Below are positions 16,001 through 23,143 of a stretch of 64,000 nt of DNA, piece after piece (positions within the stretch are counted from its first letter, which is position 1; every line of letters begins with the position of its first letter). The translations under genes were made by a program, and so were the position numbers. Origin of the DNA: Pseudonocardia sp. DSM 110487 (GTDB taxonomy: Bacteria; Actinomycetota; Actinomycetes; Mycobacteriales; Pseudonocardiaceae); assembly GCF_019468565.1 (NCBI RefSeq), contig NZ_CP080521.1:7192001-7256000 (forward strand), written 5' to 3'. The notes beneath the pieces are model-generated. The model had not been told where the DNA came from, did no database searches, and was given only the letters and a program-made list of their open reading frames with translations.

Positions 16001-17090
16001 TCACCAGCACGGTGGCCTCGTCCAGCGCGGCGGTCAGCCGGGGGTCGAGCCGCTCGAAGGCGGTCCAGCGCAACGTCAGCACCGCCCGGATCCGACCGGT
16101 GCTCGTGCGGGCAATCACCTCGTCCAGCAACGCGCCGGCGGTCTCCGGCGCGAGCGTGGCGAGCTCCTCGAACTGGTCGAGCACCACGACCGTGCCCGGC
16201 ACCGCGTCCGCGACCGCCGACACCAGGTTCCCGACCGGGTCGACGTCGAGGCGGCACTCCACGACCGGCGTGCCACCCGCCAGCAGCCGCGGCAGCAGAC
16301 CCGCGCGGACCAGGGACGACTTACCCACCCCCGACGGGCCGGCCACCGCGACGAGCGGCAGCCGGGACGTGGCGTCGGCGAGCCGCTCGATGTCGTCGTC
16401 GCGGCCGTGGAAGTACGCGGCGTGCTCGGTGTCGAACGGCCGCGCCCCCGGGTACGGGCAGGGCACCAGCTCCTGGTCCAGTGCGAAGACGGCGTCGATG
16501 GGGATCAGGTACGCGGCTTGGGTGGTGTCTCCGCGGATGGCGGCGACGGTCATGCCGACCACCGCGCCCGAGGCGGTGTCCCACACCGGAGCACCGGAGA
16601 ACCCCGGCTCCACGCGCGGTTCCCCCGCGCCGGTGTGCAGCTGGAACCACCGGGTGCCCTGCTCACCCCGGATCCGCCCGCTCGTCCAGACCCCGTCGGT
16701 CCCGCCATCGGGGAACCCGAGGACCCGGAAGTCGTGGCCCCACAACCGGGCGATCCGACGTACCGGTGGCACGCGCGCCGGCGCCGGCGCAGTCAGCCGC
16801 AGCAACGCCACGTCGCCGGTGCCGTCATCCCGGATGGGCGCCCAGCGCTCCACGACGGCCTCGAGCGGCACGGGGGCATCGTCGCCTGTCAGGGGGAAGT
16901 CCACGCGCACGGTGGCGGTCGGGGCCTCGGGGGCGTACGGGTCGGCATCAACCGCCTCGGCGACCACGTGAGCGCAGGTGGCGATCAGATCCGGCCCGAC
17001 GACGAACCCGCCGCCGACGACTCCCACCCTGGGGTGCCACACGCGCGCCACAGCGCTCGCCAGTACCGGCGGTGGCGCCGTGATGGTCAT
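13026..17090 (-). CDS. Trypsin-like protease / nSTAND1 NTPase / membrane / beta-propeller protein
   Basis: A 1354-residue protein from the ATG at 17090, preceded by GGGGGA. It has the same architecture as its downstream neighbour. The trypsin-like domain has a complete triad: His41 in TCAHVV, Asp93 in GDVALL and Ser165 in GFSGAP. The nSTAND1 NTPase follows (Walker A GPSGVGKS at 251-258, Walker B VVVLDQFEEL at 301-310), then a membrane span around 605-630 and a propeller rich in LWDL/IWDR/VWDVDQ-type WD signatures. In this family the propeller is thought to sense, the STAND module to switch by nucleotide-driven oligomerisation, and the N-terminal domain to act. Such proteins are counted among bacterial conflict/immunity systems, mostly by genomics. 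No signal peptide is visible, so the protease domain is probably cytoplasmic. Confidence 0.88.
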   Translation of the reverse strand: MTITAPPPVLASAVARVWHPRVGVVGGGFVVGPDLIATCAHVVAEAVDADPYAPEAPTATVRVDFPLTGDDAPVPLEAVVERWAPIRDDGTGDVALLRLTAPAPARVPPVRRIARLWGHDFRVLGFPDGGTDGVWTSGRIRGEQGTRWFQLHTGAGEPRVEPGFSGAPVWDTASGAVVGMTVAAIRGDTTQAAYLIPIDAVFALDQELVPCPYPGARPFDTEHAAYFHGRDDDIERLADATSRLPLVAVAGPSGVGKSSLVRAGLLPRLLAGGTPVVECRLDVDPVGNLVSAVADAVPGTVVVLDQFEELATLAPETAGALLDEVIARTSTGRIRAVLTLRWTAFERLDPRLTAALDEATVLVTPLDRAGLREAIVGPAEQAPGLSFEEGLVDRILDDAGTEPGQLPLVSALLADLWDHRDDGRATLRGYLECGGVAGALAQHADRVVDSLQADEPTLRRLFTALAEPGRDGRFVRRPVLLRDLPPEQRALAEALAGRRLLVVTRDTVELAHQALVEHWPRLRDWLTADREFLSWLAGLQERRRRWESGGRDDGALLRGAPLAAAVEWVESRADDVAAADQDYVRLGVAMARRRMRRRRVVTAVLAVLLLVIGSLSVLAVQRRDVLAGQLATANAGIIGREALARVPTDPALAAQLALAAWRADPGHPAARDALARTYLGLHTAEAEFADLSPEPIESMVVRGDTALLYTAPHPVVLTGLSGPAPQRHELTDLPPGSGTPILSPDGRRLAVTLTDRPVVLLRDLTGQLPVRELPGTPGTSLSLPVFAPGGDVLMWGVVSASQEVSVQLWDLRRDAEIVNRLGTLPSDVRAGWPTDDPGRVLLRHGTFGQDGTRLVVRSVADGSEVATLPPDTGVAPDGGALVRIDHDPEFRMPATVVVDPPVGAAPTRRLTAGDVNVSWSRLSADGGWFLERQPAGAGGDYHVLRLTDLGTGEVRQVIIPPVPERDAATSADQEVAGATSLGVVSAGGRTSVLLAQGTSVLRFATEPLPSAEEPPRRTTVSLGTTVLAQYETGIAIWDRHTGQRLGVVSGLDRRFRGPVYDEDSLWIMTPVPGAWEIGHYEMPTLRPIATFRIPERRPADVQGLVGGSPIDLVPDGDHVVISHGGWLSAHDRTTGHPLGSPVRLGGSPEEIAYTTAFALVWPRPGHPGQVAVNVARGGIQLWEMPSGRLVRTIETISEQGPVFDPSGSRMALPNGEHAIEVWDVDQGVLVRPPIAQPEQATYVVAFQPDGYLMVRAGPGARDPVRLASIELASGRQAGVMRLALTDDVGAFNPEDQSAGLRVNSAYGVRQPNPPELRIAAGGWRDALCAVIDRPFTQSERALLPPDSDPTPPCS

Positions 17091-17297
17091 GTCGATCCCC
17101 CGGCCGGCAGCATAATCAGCGGCCGGGGTCGACGTCACGGCGGCGCATGGCCGGCCGGCAGCCAACCGCGCCCAGGCGCCCCCTCGCCGACGCCGCGCAC
17201 CCAACCGGCTCGCGCTACCCGTCGACAGGGCGCGTGAGCGAAGAAGGGGTGCGTGAGCGCGCTTGGGGCGCGTGCGCCCGCCCGTCGGGCCTGCCCG

Positions 17298-17516
17298 TCA
17301 GGCGTCGAACTCGCCCGCGCGGATGCCCGCGAGGAACTCTCGCCAGGCGGGCGCGGAGTGGACGTGCGGAGGGCGGGCGCGGTCCTTCGTGTCTCGGACG
17401 GCAATCCCACCTGCGAGGGCTGCGACCTCGACGCAACCGTCCCCGTTCCCACTGCTCCCGCTGAAGGTGCTCTTCCGCCAGACGACGCCGGCGGGAATCG
17501 GGGCGGGCATTGGCAC
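17298..17516 (-). CDS. DUF397 domain protein
   Basis: A 72-residue protein with the full DUF397 signature: WRKSTFSGSSGNGDGCVEVA, then IAVRDTKD, and an aromatic C-terminal W-x-x-F (AWREFLAG). It starts 15 bp after the HTH regulator and is surely in the same operon. DUF397 proteins are small partners of Scr1/DUF5753-type HTH regulators, found in many copies in actinomycetes. They are viewed as toxin-antitoxin-like or developmental regulatory pairs. The next gene downstream on this strand is the protease-NTPase, 207 bp away. Confidence 0.9.
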   Translation of the reverse strand: MPMPAPIPAGVVWRKSTFSGSSGNGDGCVEVAALAGGIAVRDTKDRARPPHVHSAPAWREFLAGIRAGEFDA

Positions 17517-17531
17517 CTCTCGCGGTCGCGA

Positions 17532-18371
17532 CTACGTCTGCGCGGCCACCCGCTCGATCAGTGCGACCGACTCGGCCGGGTTGTAGGCCACCGACCGCAG
17601 GTGGTCAAAGACCAGTGTAGCCCGCGCGACGTCCTCGTCCTTCTCGATGTGCACCGACCCCATGGGGTGCTCGACGTACGCCATGTCGGGCTCCCCGAGC
17701 CCTTCGTAGCTCAGGACCGTGAACGCCCCACCCATTGCGGGGTGGGCGCCGATGCCGTTCGGCAGCACCTGCAGCTCGACCGAGTCGAGCGCCGCAGCTT
17801 CGACGAGGTGCTTGAGCTGAGCGCGCATGACTGTCGGGCCGCCCACCGGGCGGCGCAGCACCGGCTCGTCGATGATCGCGGCAAGGCGGAGCGGGTCGGT
17901 GGTCGACGGGAGCCGCTCCTGCCTGATCATTCGCACTCGGATTTCGCGCTCGACGGTCTCCTTCGAGCGACTGCGCAGCGATGCGTCGAACATCGCTCGG
18001 GCGTAGTCGGGGGTCTGCAGCAGGCCGGGCACGTACGTAACCGTGAAGTCGCGAACCGTGCTGGCCTCCGCCTCCAGTGGCACGTAGCACTTGTCGTCCA
18101 GGCCGTACGCCCGCCACCACCCCTTTTCGCTGGCCTGACGCGTGAGGTCCAGGATCTCCGTCCACCGGTCCCCGCCGACGTCGAACAGATCCAGCATGCT
18201 GCGCACCATGTGCACGTCGACGCCCTGATGGGCGTTCTCGATGCGGGACAGCTTGCTCGCCGAGACGTCGAGCTGAGGCGCGGCCGCCTCGATCGTCAGG
18301 CCCGCGTGCACGCGCAGCTCACGCAGGGTGCGGGCGAGCTGACGTCTCCGGACCAGGGCACCGCTGCGCAC
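17532..18371 (-). CDS. XRE-type HTH regulator with DUF5753 (Scr1 family)
   Basis: A 279-residue protein starting at the GTG at 18371, six bases after GGGAGG; a GTG two codons upstream is too close to that site. The helix-turn-helix is at residues 10-65 (RRRQLARTLRELRVHAGLTI, then LDVSASKLSRIENA), followed by a DUF5753 domain (YVPGLLQTPDYARAMF, LPNGIGAHPAMGGAF, EHPMGSVHIEK). Such proteins regulate development and antibiotic production together with a DUF397 partner, as in the WhiJ/BldB-like systems of Streptomyces. It is divergent from a small Cys-containing protein, with an inverted repeat between them that is a candidate operator. Confidence 0.9.
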   Translation of the reverse strand: MRSGALVRRRQLARTLRELRVHAGLTIEAAAPQLDVSASKLSRIENAHQGVDVHMVRSMLDLFDVGGDRWTEILDLTRQASEKGWWRAYGLDDKCYVPLEAEASTVRDFTVTYVPGLLQTPDYARAMFDASLRSRSKETVEREIRVRMIRQERLPSTTDPLRLAAIIDEPVLRRPVGGPTVMRAQLKHLVEAAALDSVELQVLPNGIGAHPAMGGAFTVLSYEGLGEPDMAYVEHPMGSVHIEKDEDVARATLVFDHLRSVAYNPAESVALIERVAAQT

Positions 18372-18425
18372 GCCCACCCTCCCTGCTCTGTGCGACCGGT
18401 CGACGACTGATAGTGGCAGGTGGAA

Positions 18426-18454
18426 GGTGTCAGCTGAAAGATCCAGCCGACACC
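18426..18454. promoter_or_regulatory. Inverted repeat in the divergent HTH promoter region
   Basis: GGTGTC (18426-18431) and GACACC (18449-18454) flank inner arms CAGC/GCTG-type around a 7-base centre, giving an almost symmetrical 29-bp element. It sits 54 bp upstream of the HTH start and about 24 bp upstream of the small-protein ATG, so it could be an operator for autoregulation. Confidence 0.4.
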
Positions 18455-18477
18455 GGCCACCCGGACCCTCCCCTGGC

Positions 18478-18723
18478 ATGCAGACGGAGGGGAAGCCGCG
18501 GGACCGGATCACCGAAGCCGGGGCCGTGATCGCCGGGTGGACACGGTTGTGGTCGCAGCTGCTGGTGGTGCACGTCGCCGGGCCGGACGGGCGGTGCCGG
18601 GGCTGCCCGAGCAGCCTGAACGTCGCGCCGCGCTCGCCGTGCCGGCTCGCCGAGCTCGCGGGGGCCGCGCAGGCCGCGCACCGCGCGCAGAGCCGCGAGC
18701 GGCCCGGCCCAGCTCGCGCATGA
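18478..18723 (+). CDS. Small conserved-type protein with CxxC motif
   Basis: An 81-residue frame from ATG 18478; an in-frame GTG at 18427 would add 17 residues. It contains RITEAGAVIAGWTRLWSQLL, then GPDGRCRGCPSS and PCRLAELAGAAQAAH. The C-x-x-C ... P-C arrangement recalls small uncharacterised actinomycete proteins found next to HTH/DUF397 pairs. The paired cysteines could bind a metal. It is transcribed away from the HTH regulator and ends 58 bp before the end of the convergent GNAT gene. Confidence 0.5.
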   Translation: MQTEGKPRDRITEAGAVIAGWTRLWSQLLVVHVAGPDGRCRGCPSSLNVAPRSPCRLAELAGAAQAAHRAQSRERPGPARA

Positions 18724-18781
18724 TCATTGCCACACCGCGCTCAGCGCCCTCCCGAGGACGATGAGCGCCATCTCGGACCGA

Positions 18782-19615
18782 TCATGCGATGAATCGCAGC
18801 TCGACCGCGTCGTGCACCGGGCGGTAGCCGATGCGGGGGTAGAGGCGGTTGGTCGTGGGGTTGGCGAGGTCGGTGAAGAGCACCACCCGCTGCGCACCCG
18901 CGTCCAGGGCCCACTGCGACGCCGCCGCCGTCACCGCCGCGGCGTAGCCGTGTCCCCGGTGCTCGGGCGGGGTGTATACCGGCCCGATCCGGGACATGCG
19001 GGCGATCACCGGCTTCGCGCACGCCTGCGCCACCGGCGTGCCGTCGACCTCCCAGAGCATTTCACCGGCACCGAGCCGCAGGGAGCGGGCCACCAAGCCC
19101 TCCGGGTCGTGCTCCTTGTCGTGCCCGGCCTCCGCGCCGAACGCGCGGCGCCACTCCCCGAGCAGCGGGATGTCACCCTCGTCCGCGCGGCGGGCCCGCC
19201 CGGGTACCCCGCGCGGGGGCGCGAGCAGGTTCAGCGCGAAGAGCCGCGTCCGCATCGCCGGCTCCGCCCGGCAGCCGGTCCGCGCGATCCGGGCGGCGGC
19301 GAACGCCTCGGCCTCGGCGACGGGCCCGTGCGCCCCGTCCGCAATGGGGTCCGCCTCGGCCAGTGCACGTTCGACGGCCGGTGCGTGTCGTGCAGGCACG
19401 GCCGAGACGAGCGTCGCGCGTCCCGGCGACCGCAACGCCGCCCCCGTCACCTCACCTGCCTCGCGCACCGTGAGCAGCACGGCGCTCGGCTCACCGCCCC
19501 GGTGCATGCCGTCGAGCGCGGTCAGCGCCATGGTGTGGCGCAGCGGGTCGGCCTGCAGGAGCGGCCCGGCCGCGGCGGCGAACTCACCGGCGTCGTCGTG
19601 CAGAGCGATCTCCAT
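18782..19615 (-). CDS. GNAT family N-acetyltransferase
   Basis: A 277-residue protein. The C-terminal GNAT domain is clear: acetyl-CoA-binding motif A as YTPPEHRGHGYAAAVTAAAS, followed by VVLFTDLANPTTNRLYPRIG and YRP. The N-terminal half is a degenerate GNAT-like or substrate-binding region (PLLQADPLRHTMALTALDG). The substrate is unknown. It is preceded on the same strand by glnA2, but a strong hairpin in the 86-bp gap suggests separate transcription. Confidence 0.85.
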   Translation of the reverse strand: MEIALHDDAGEFAAAAGPLLQADPLRHTMALTALDGMHRGGEPSAVLLTVREAGEVTGAALRSPGRATLVSAVPARHAPAVERALAEADPIADGAHGPVAEAEAFAAARIARTGCRAEPAMRTRLFALNLLAPPRGVPGRARRADEGDIPLLGEWRRAFGAEAGHDKEHDPEGLVARSLRLGAGEMLWEVDGTPVAQACAKPVIARMSRIGPVYTPPEHRGHGYAAAVTAAASQWALDAGAQRVVLFTDLANPTTNRLYPRIGYRPVHDAVELRFIA

Positions 19616-19640
19616 GCACCGACGATGCCGCCCCAGCCCG

Positions 19641-19695
19641 TTGCAGCAAAGCCACTTTCATGCCACGTGGCTGCATGAAAGTGGCTCTGCTGCAA
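19641..19695 (-). terminator. Hairpin terminator downstream of glnA2
   Basis: A 23-bp stem (19641-19663 with 19673-19695, one mismatch) with a 9-base loop, beginning six bases past the glnA2 stop codon. No U-tract follows, as is usual in high-GC actinomycetes. Its core GCCACTTTCATGC looks like an interspersed element. Confidence 0.75.
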
Positions 19696-19701
19696 TCCGG
19701 C

Positions 19702-21045
19702 TCAGAGCACGGGCAGGTACGTCGACAGCTCGTAGGGAGTGACCTGGCGGCGGTAGCCGTCCCATTCGCTGCGCTTGTTGCGCAGGAAGAAGTCGAAGAC
19801 GTGCTCGCCGAGGATCTCGGCCACCAGCTCCGAGTGCTCCATGGCCGTCAGCGCCTCGGTGAGGTTCTGCGGCAACGCCTCGTACCCGAGGGCGCGGCGC
19901 TCGGTCTCGGTGAGCGACCAGACGTCGTCCTCGGTGGCGGGCGGCAGCTCGTACCCCTTCTGCACGCCGGTGAGACCGGCGCCGAGGATCACGGCGAACG
20001 CGAGGTACGGGTTGCAGGCGCTGTCGAGCGTGCGGATCTCCACCCGACGCGTGGACGCCTTGCCCGGCGAGTACATCGGCACCCGAACCAGCGCCGAGCG
20101 GTTGGCGTGGCCCCACGACACGGCCGTGGGCGCCTCGCCACCGACGATGAGCCGCTTGTAGGAGTTCACCCACTGGTTGGTGACCGCGCTGATCTCCCGC
20201 GCGTGCCGCAGCACCCCGGCGACGAACGCCTTGCCGGTCTCGGAGAGCTCGTAGGGGTCGTCCGGGTCGTGGAAGGCGTTGCGGTCGCCCTCGAAGAGCG
20301 AGAAGTGCGTGTGCATCGCCGAGCCGGGGTGCTCGGAGAACGGCTTTGGCATGAACGAGGCCCGCACGCCCTGGGTGAGCGCGACCTCCTTCACCACGTA
20401 CCGGAAGGTCATGATGTTGTCGGCCATCGTCAACGCGTCGGCGTAGCGCAGGTCGATCTCCTGCTGGCCGGGCCCGCCCTCGTGGTGGCTGAACTCCACC
20501 GAGATGCCCATCGACTCGAGCGTCTCGATGGCGTTGCGCCGGAAGTGCGGGGCGACGTCGTGGCTGGACTGGTCGAAGTAGCCGCCGGAGTCGGCGGGCT
20601 CGGGCGCGGACCCGTCGGCCGGCAGGCCGCGCAGCAGGTAGAACTCGATCTCCGGGTGCACGTAGCAGGTGAAACCCGCCTCGCCGGCGCGCGAGAGCGC
20701 CCGCCGCAGCACGTGGCGCGGGTCGGCCCATGACGGCGAGCCGTCGGGCATGGCGATGTCGCAGAACATGCGGGCGGAGTAGTGCTCGCCGGGCGAGGTC
20801 TCCCACGGCAGCACCTGGAACGTCGAGGGGTCGGGGCGTGCCACCATGTCGGACTCGTAGACCCGCGCGAACCCCTCGATCGCGGACCCGTCGAAGCCGA
20901 TTCCCTCGGCGAACGCGCCCTCCAGCTCCGCGGGCGCCACGGCGACCGACTTGAGGTATCCGAGCACGTCGGTGAACCAGAGCCGCACGAAGCGGATGTC
21001 GCGTTCCTCGAGCGTGCGGAGCACGAACTCCTGCTGTCGGTCCAT
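19702..21045 (-). CDS. glnA2: Type I glutamine synthetase, GlnA2 subgroup
   Basis: A 447-residue protein with the N-terminus of the actinobacterial GlnA2 class (MDRQQEFVLRTLEERDIRFV, then LWFTDVLGYLKSVAV and GFDGSAIEGFARV). The catalytic core is visible: EFSHHEGGPGQQEID, FMPKPFSEHPGSAMHTHFSL and the Arg-rich NRSALVRVP. The reaction is glutamate + ammonia + ATP to glutamine; some actinobacterial GlnA-like paralogues act instead on polyamines or other amines. The adenylylation motif NLYxLP of GlnA1 is absent near the C-terminus, so GlnE probably does not modify this paralogue. The order glnA2, Hip1-like gene, panB is the same as in M. tuberculosis. Confidence 0.92.
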   Translation of the reverse strand: MDRQQEFVLRTLEERDIRFVRLWFTDVLGYLKSVAVAPAELEGAFAEGIGFDGSAIEGFARVYESDMVARPDPSTFQVLPWETSPGEHYSARMFCDIAMPDGSPSWADPRHVLRRALSRAGEAGFTCYVHPEIEFYLLRGLPADGSAPEPADSGGYFDQSSHDVAPHFRRNAIETLESMGISVEFSHHEGGPGQQEIDLRYADALTMADNIMTFRYVVKEVALTQGVRASFMPKPFSEHPGSAMHTHFSLFEGDRNAFHDPDDPYELSETGKAFVAGVLRHAREISAVTNQWVNSYKRLIVGGEAPTAVSWGHANRSALVRVPMYSPGKASTRRVEIRTLDSACNPYLAFAVILGAGLTGVQKGYELPPATEDDVWSLTETERRALGYEALPQNLTEALTAMEHSELVAEILGEHVFDFFLRNKRSEWDGYRRQVTPYELSTYLPVL

Positions 21046-21132
21046 GGGAGCCGAGCCTAGGAACGCCGCGTTACGGCCATGTTTCGTAGCAGCTCAGGCG
21101 GTGCGATGTGGACCACTCCCGCCCGAACGTGC

Positions 21133-21166
21133 GACAGCGCCCGCCCGTGCCCGGGCGAGCGCTGTC
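21133..21166 (-). terminator. Hairpin between the Hip1-like gene and glnA2
   Basis: GACAGCGC-C-CGCCCG pairs with CGGGCG-A-GCGCTGTC around a TGCC loop, with a single mismatch in the stem. It is located after the hydrolase stop and about 90 bp before the glnA2 start, so it probably ends the hydrolase transcript. Confidence 0.7.
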
Positions 21167-21252
21167 CGTGGTCCGGCCCGCACCGTGGTGCGCCCCTCAT
21201 ACTCACCGGCCCTGCCCTCCTTTCGATGCGGAGGGCAGCAGTGTTACGCGCG

Positions 21253-22854
21253 TCACCCGCCAGGCGTCGGCGCGAGGCTGCAGCGGGCCCCATCGGGCGG
21301 TAGCCGCAGGTCCACGAGGTATGAGCTGACGATGTCGTCCACGCACCGGTTGCCCTGCAGCGCCACCGTGTGCTGCGCCCCGTCGACCGACAGCAGGCTC
21401 CCGGAGAGCGCCTTCGCCAGGTCGACACCAGCCTGGTACGGCGTGGCGGGATCGCCGGTGACCGAAACCGTGAGCGTCGGAGGCAGGCCCTGCACCTGCG
21501 GCACGTGCGGCTCGCTCGTGGGTGGCGCGGGCCAGAACGCGCACGGGTCGAGCGCGGCGACCACACCGCGGCCGTCGTCGCGGAACGGCGCCGCCTCGTT
21601 GGAGCGCCGGATCAGCTCGCCCTGCTCGGCACGGTCGGCGATGCGCTCCTCGTCGACACAGCTGATGACGATGAACGCCTCGATCCCGTTTCCGTAGTGC
21701 CCGTCCTGGCCGCGGTCGTTGTACATGTCGGCGAGGCGCATCAGGATCGTGCCGTCGCCGGAGGCGAGCGTGGACAGGCCCCGCGTGAGCAGCGGCCAGA
21801 AGTCCGACAGGTACAGCGCCTGGATCGTGCCGGTCACGGCGTCCGGGTAGGAGAGCGTGCGGGCGCCGCCGTCGGCGGGCGCCGGCCGGTCCATCAGCGG
21901 GCGGGTGAGGGCCTGGAACGCCGCGGTGGCCTGCGCGGGGTCCTGGCCGAGCGGGCAGGCCGGCTCCTGCGCGCAGTCGGCGGCGAAGGCGTCGAAGGCC
22001 TGCTGGAATCCCGCGTTCTGGTCGACGGTGCGCTGCACCGTGGTCTGCTCGGGGTCGAGCGCGCCGTCGAGCACGAGCGCCCGCACGTTCTGCGGGAACG
22101 CCTCCGCGTACGCCGAGCCCATCCGGGTGCCGTAGGAGTAGCCGAGGTAGGTCAGCTTCTGGTCACCGAGGGCCTGGCGCAGGATGTCCACGTCGCGGAC
22201 CACGTCGCGGGTGCCGACGTTCGCCAGCACGTCCCCGCCGCCGGAGCGCTCGGTGCACCGCTGCGCGTACTGCTGGTTCTCCGCCTCCGTCTGTGCGACG
22301 CCCGCTGGCGACGGGTCGATGTCCAGGTCGGCCCGCTCGACCTCCCACTCGGAGTCGTCGAGGCAGTCGATGGTCGGCGTGCTCGCCCCGACACCCCTCG
22401 GGTCGAACCCGACGATGTCGAAGCGCTGGGCGAGCGGGCTCCTCTCCAGCCTGCGCGACATCGACGCGCCGAGGCTCATCCCGGACGCCCCCGGTCCCCC
22501 CGGGTTGACCAGCAGCGACCCGACCCGGTCCCCCGTGGCCTTGTGGCGCAGCACGCCGACCTGGGCCGTCCGCCCGTCGGGCTTGGTGTAGTCGAGCGGG
22601 ACCTCGAGCCGCGCGCACTCCAGCGCCTCGTCGTCGAACGCCGCGCGGTCGGCAGAGCTCGTGGCGTAGTCGGCGCACGGGCCCCAGCTGAGCTGCTGGT
22701 CGTAGAAGCGCGCGAGCTCGGTGGGCTGCACCGGTGGCTGCGGGGCCTGCACCGGCGCCGGCGCTGCCGGTTGGCTGCATCCCGACAGCACGAGTGCGGC
22801 GGAGCAGGCGGCGACGACGGCGGAGCGCAGTGGGTCGAGCACGGCGCCCAGCAT
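21253..22854 (-). CDS. Lipoprotein alpha/beta-hydrolase of the Hip1/CaeA (TAP-like) family
   Basis: A 533-residue protein. A signal peptide ends in a lipobox (LVLSGC, Cys26), so it should be a membrane-anchored envelope protein. The alpha/beta-hydrolase core has the oxyanion region LLVNPGGPGASG, the nucleophile Ser240 in GYSYGT, an Asp in SVTGDPATPY and a His in VDGAQHTVAL; a TAP-like C-terminal domain is present. M. tuberculosis has Hip1/CaeA (a serine protease/esterase acting in the cell envelope) at the same position between glnA2 and panB, so orthology is supported by synteny as well as domain order. It is divergent from panB. Confidence 0.88.
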   Translation of the reverse strand: MLGAVLDPLRSAVVAACSAALVLSGCSQPAAPAPVQAPQPPVQPTELARFYDQQLSWGPCADYATSSADRAAFDDEALECARLEVPLDYTKPDGRTAQVGVLRHKATGDRVGSLLVNPGGPGASGMSLGASMSRRLERSPLAQRFDIVGFDPRGVGASTPTIDCLDDSEWEVERADLDIDPSPAGVAQTEAENQQYAQRCTERSGGGDVLANVGTRDVVRDVDILRQALGDQKLTYLGYSYGTRMGSAYAEAFPQNVRALVLDGALDPEQTTVQRTVDQNAGFQQAFDAFAADCAQEPACPLGQDPAQATAAFQALTRPLMDRPAPADGGARTLSYPDAVTGTIQALYLSDFWPLLTRGLSTLASGDGTILMRLADMYNDRGQDGHYGNGIEAFIVISCVDEERIADRAEQGELIRRSNEAAPFRDDGRGVVAALDPCAFWPAPPTSEPHVPQVQGLPPTLTVSVTGDPATPYQAGVDLAKALSGSLLSVDGAQHTVALQGNRCVDDIVSSYLVDLRLPPDGARCSLAPTPGG

Positions 22855-22932
22855 GCCAGCGAGGGCCGTTGCGGCCCGGTGAACCGACCGGGCGCGTCAG
22901 GATGCCCCCGTTCGGGCGAAAATTGCTACACG

Positions 22933-22980
22933 GCCGCACGCAGATCGCGACTCGCATGCACCCAGACCGCGACTCGCGGG
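22933..22980 (-). repeat. Dispersed 48-bp repeat, copy 2
   Basis: The inverted counterpart of 3973-4020. Bases 22959-22980 are a perfect 22-base match to the reverse complement, and the remaining 26 bases match with about five differences. It lies in the divergent promoter region between the Hip1-like gene and panB. Confidence 0.75.
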
Positions 22981-23143
22981 CGGCCAGGCTCCGCCGCCCG
23001 CCCGTGTGCGCCGCAGCGCCGTTCCCGGGCGTGTGAATCTCGTCCCAGCACGGCGCCCCCCTCCCGTGCCGGTGCCACGCTTCTCCAGGTCAGCACCTGA
23101 CGACCCGGGGACCCGCACGGGCCTCGAGGGAGGACGGACAGCG

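Noticed and set aside
17137..17290. Direct GCGTGAGCG repeats upstream of the active protease-NTPase gene as an operator
   Set aside because: Only two imperfect copies in very GC-rich DNA; not distinguishable from chance without a genome-wide comparison.
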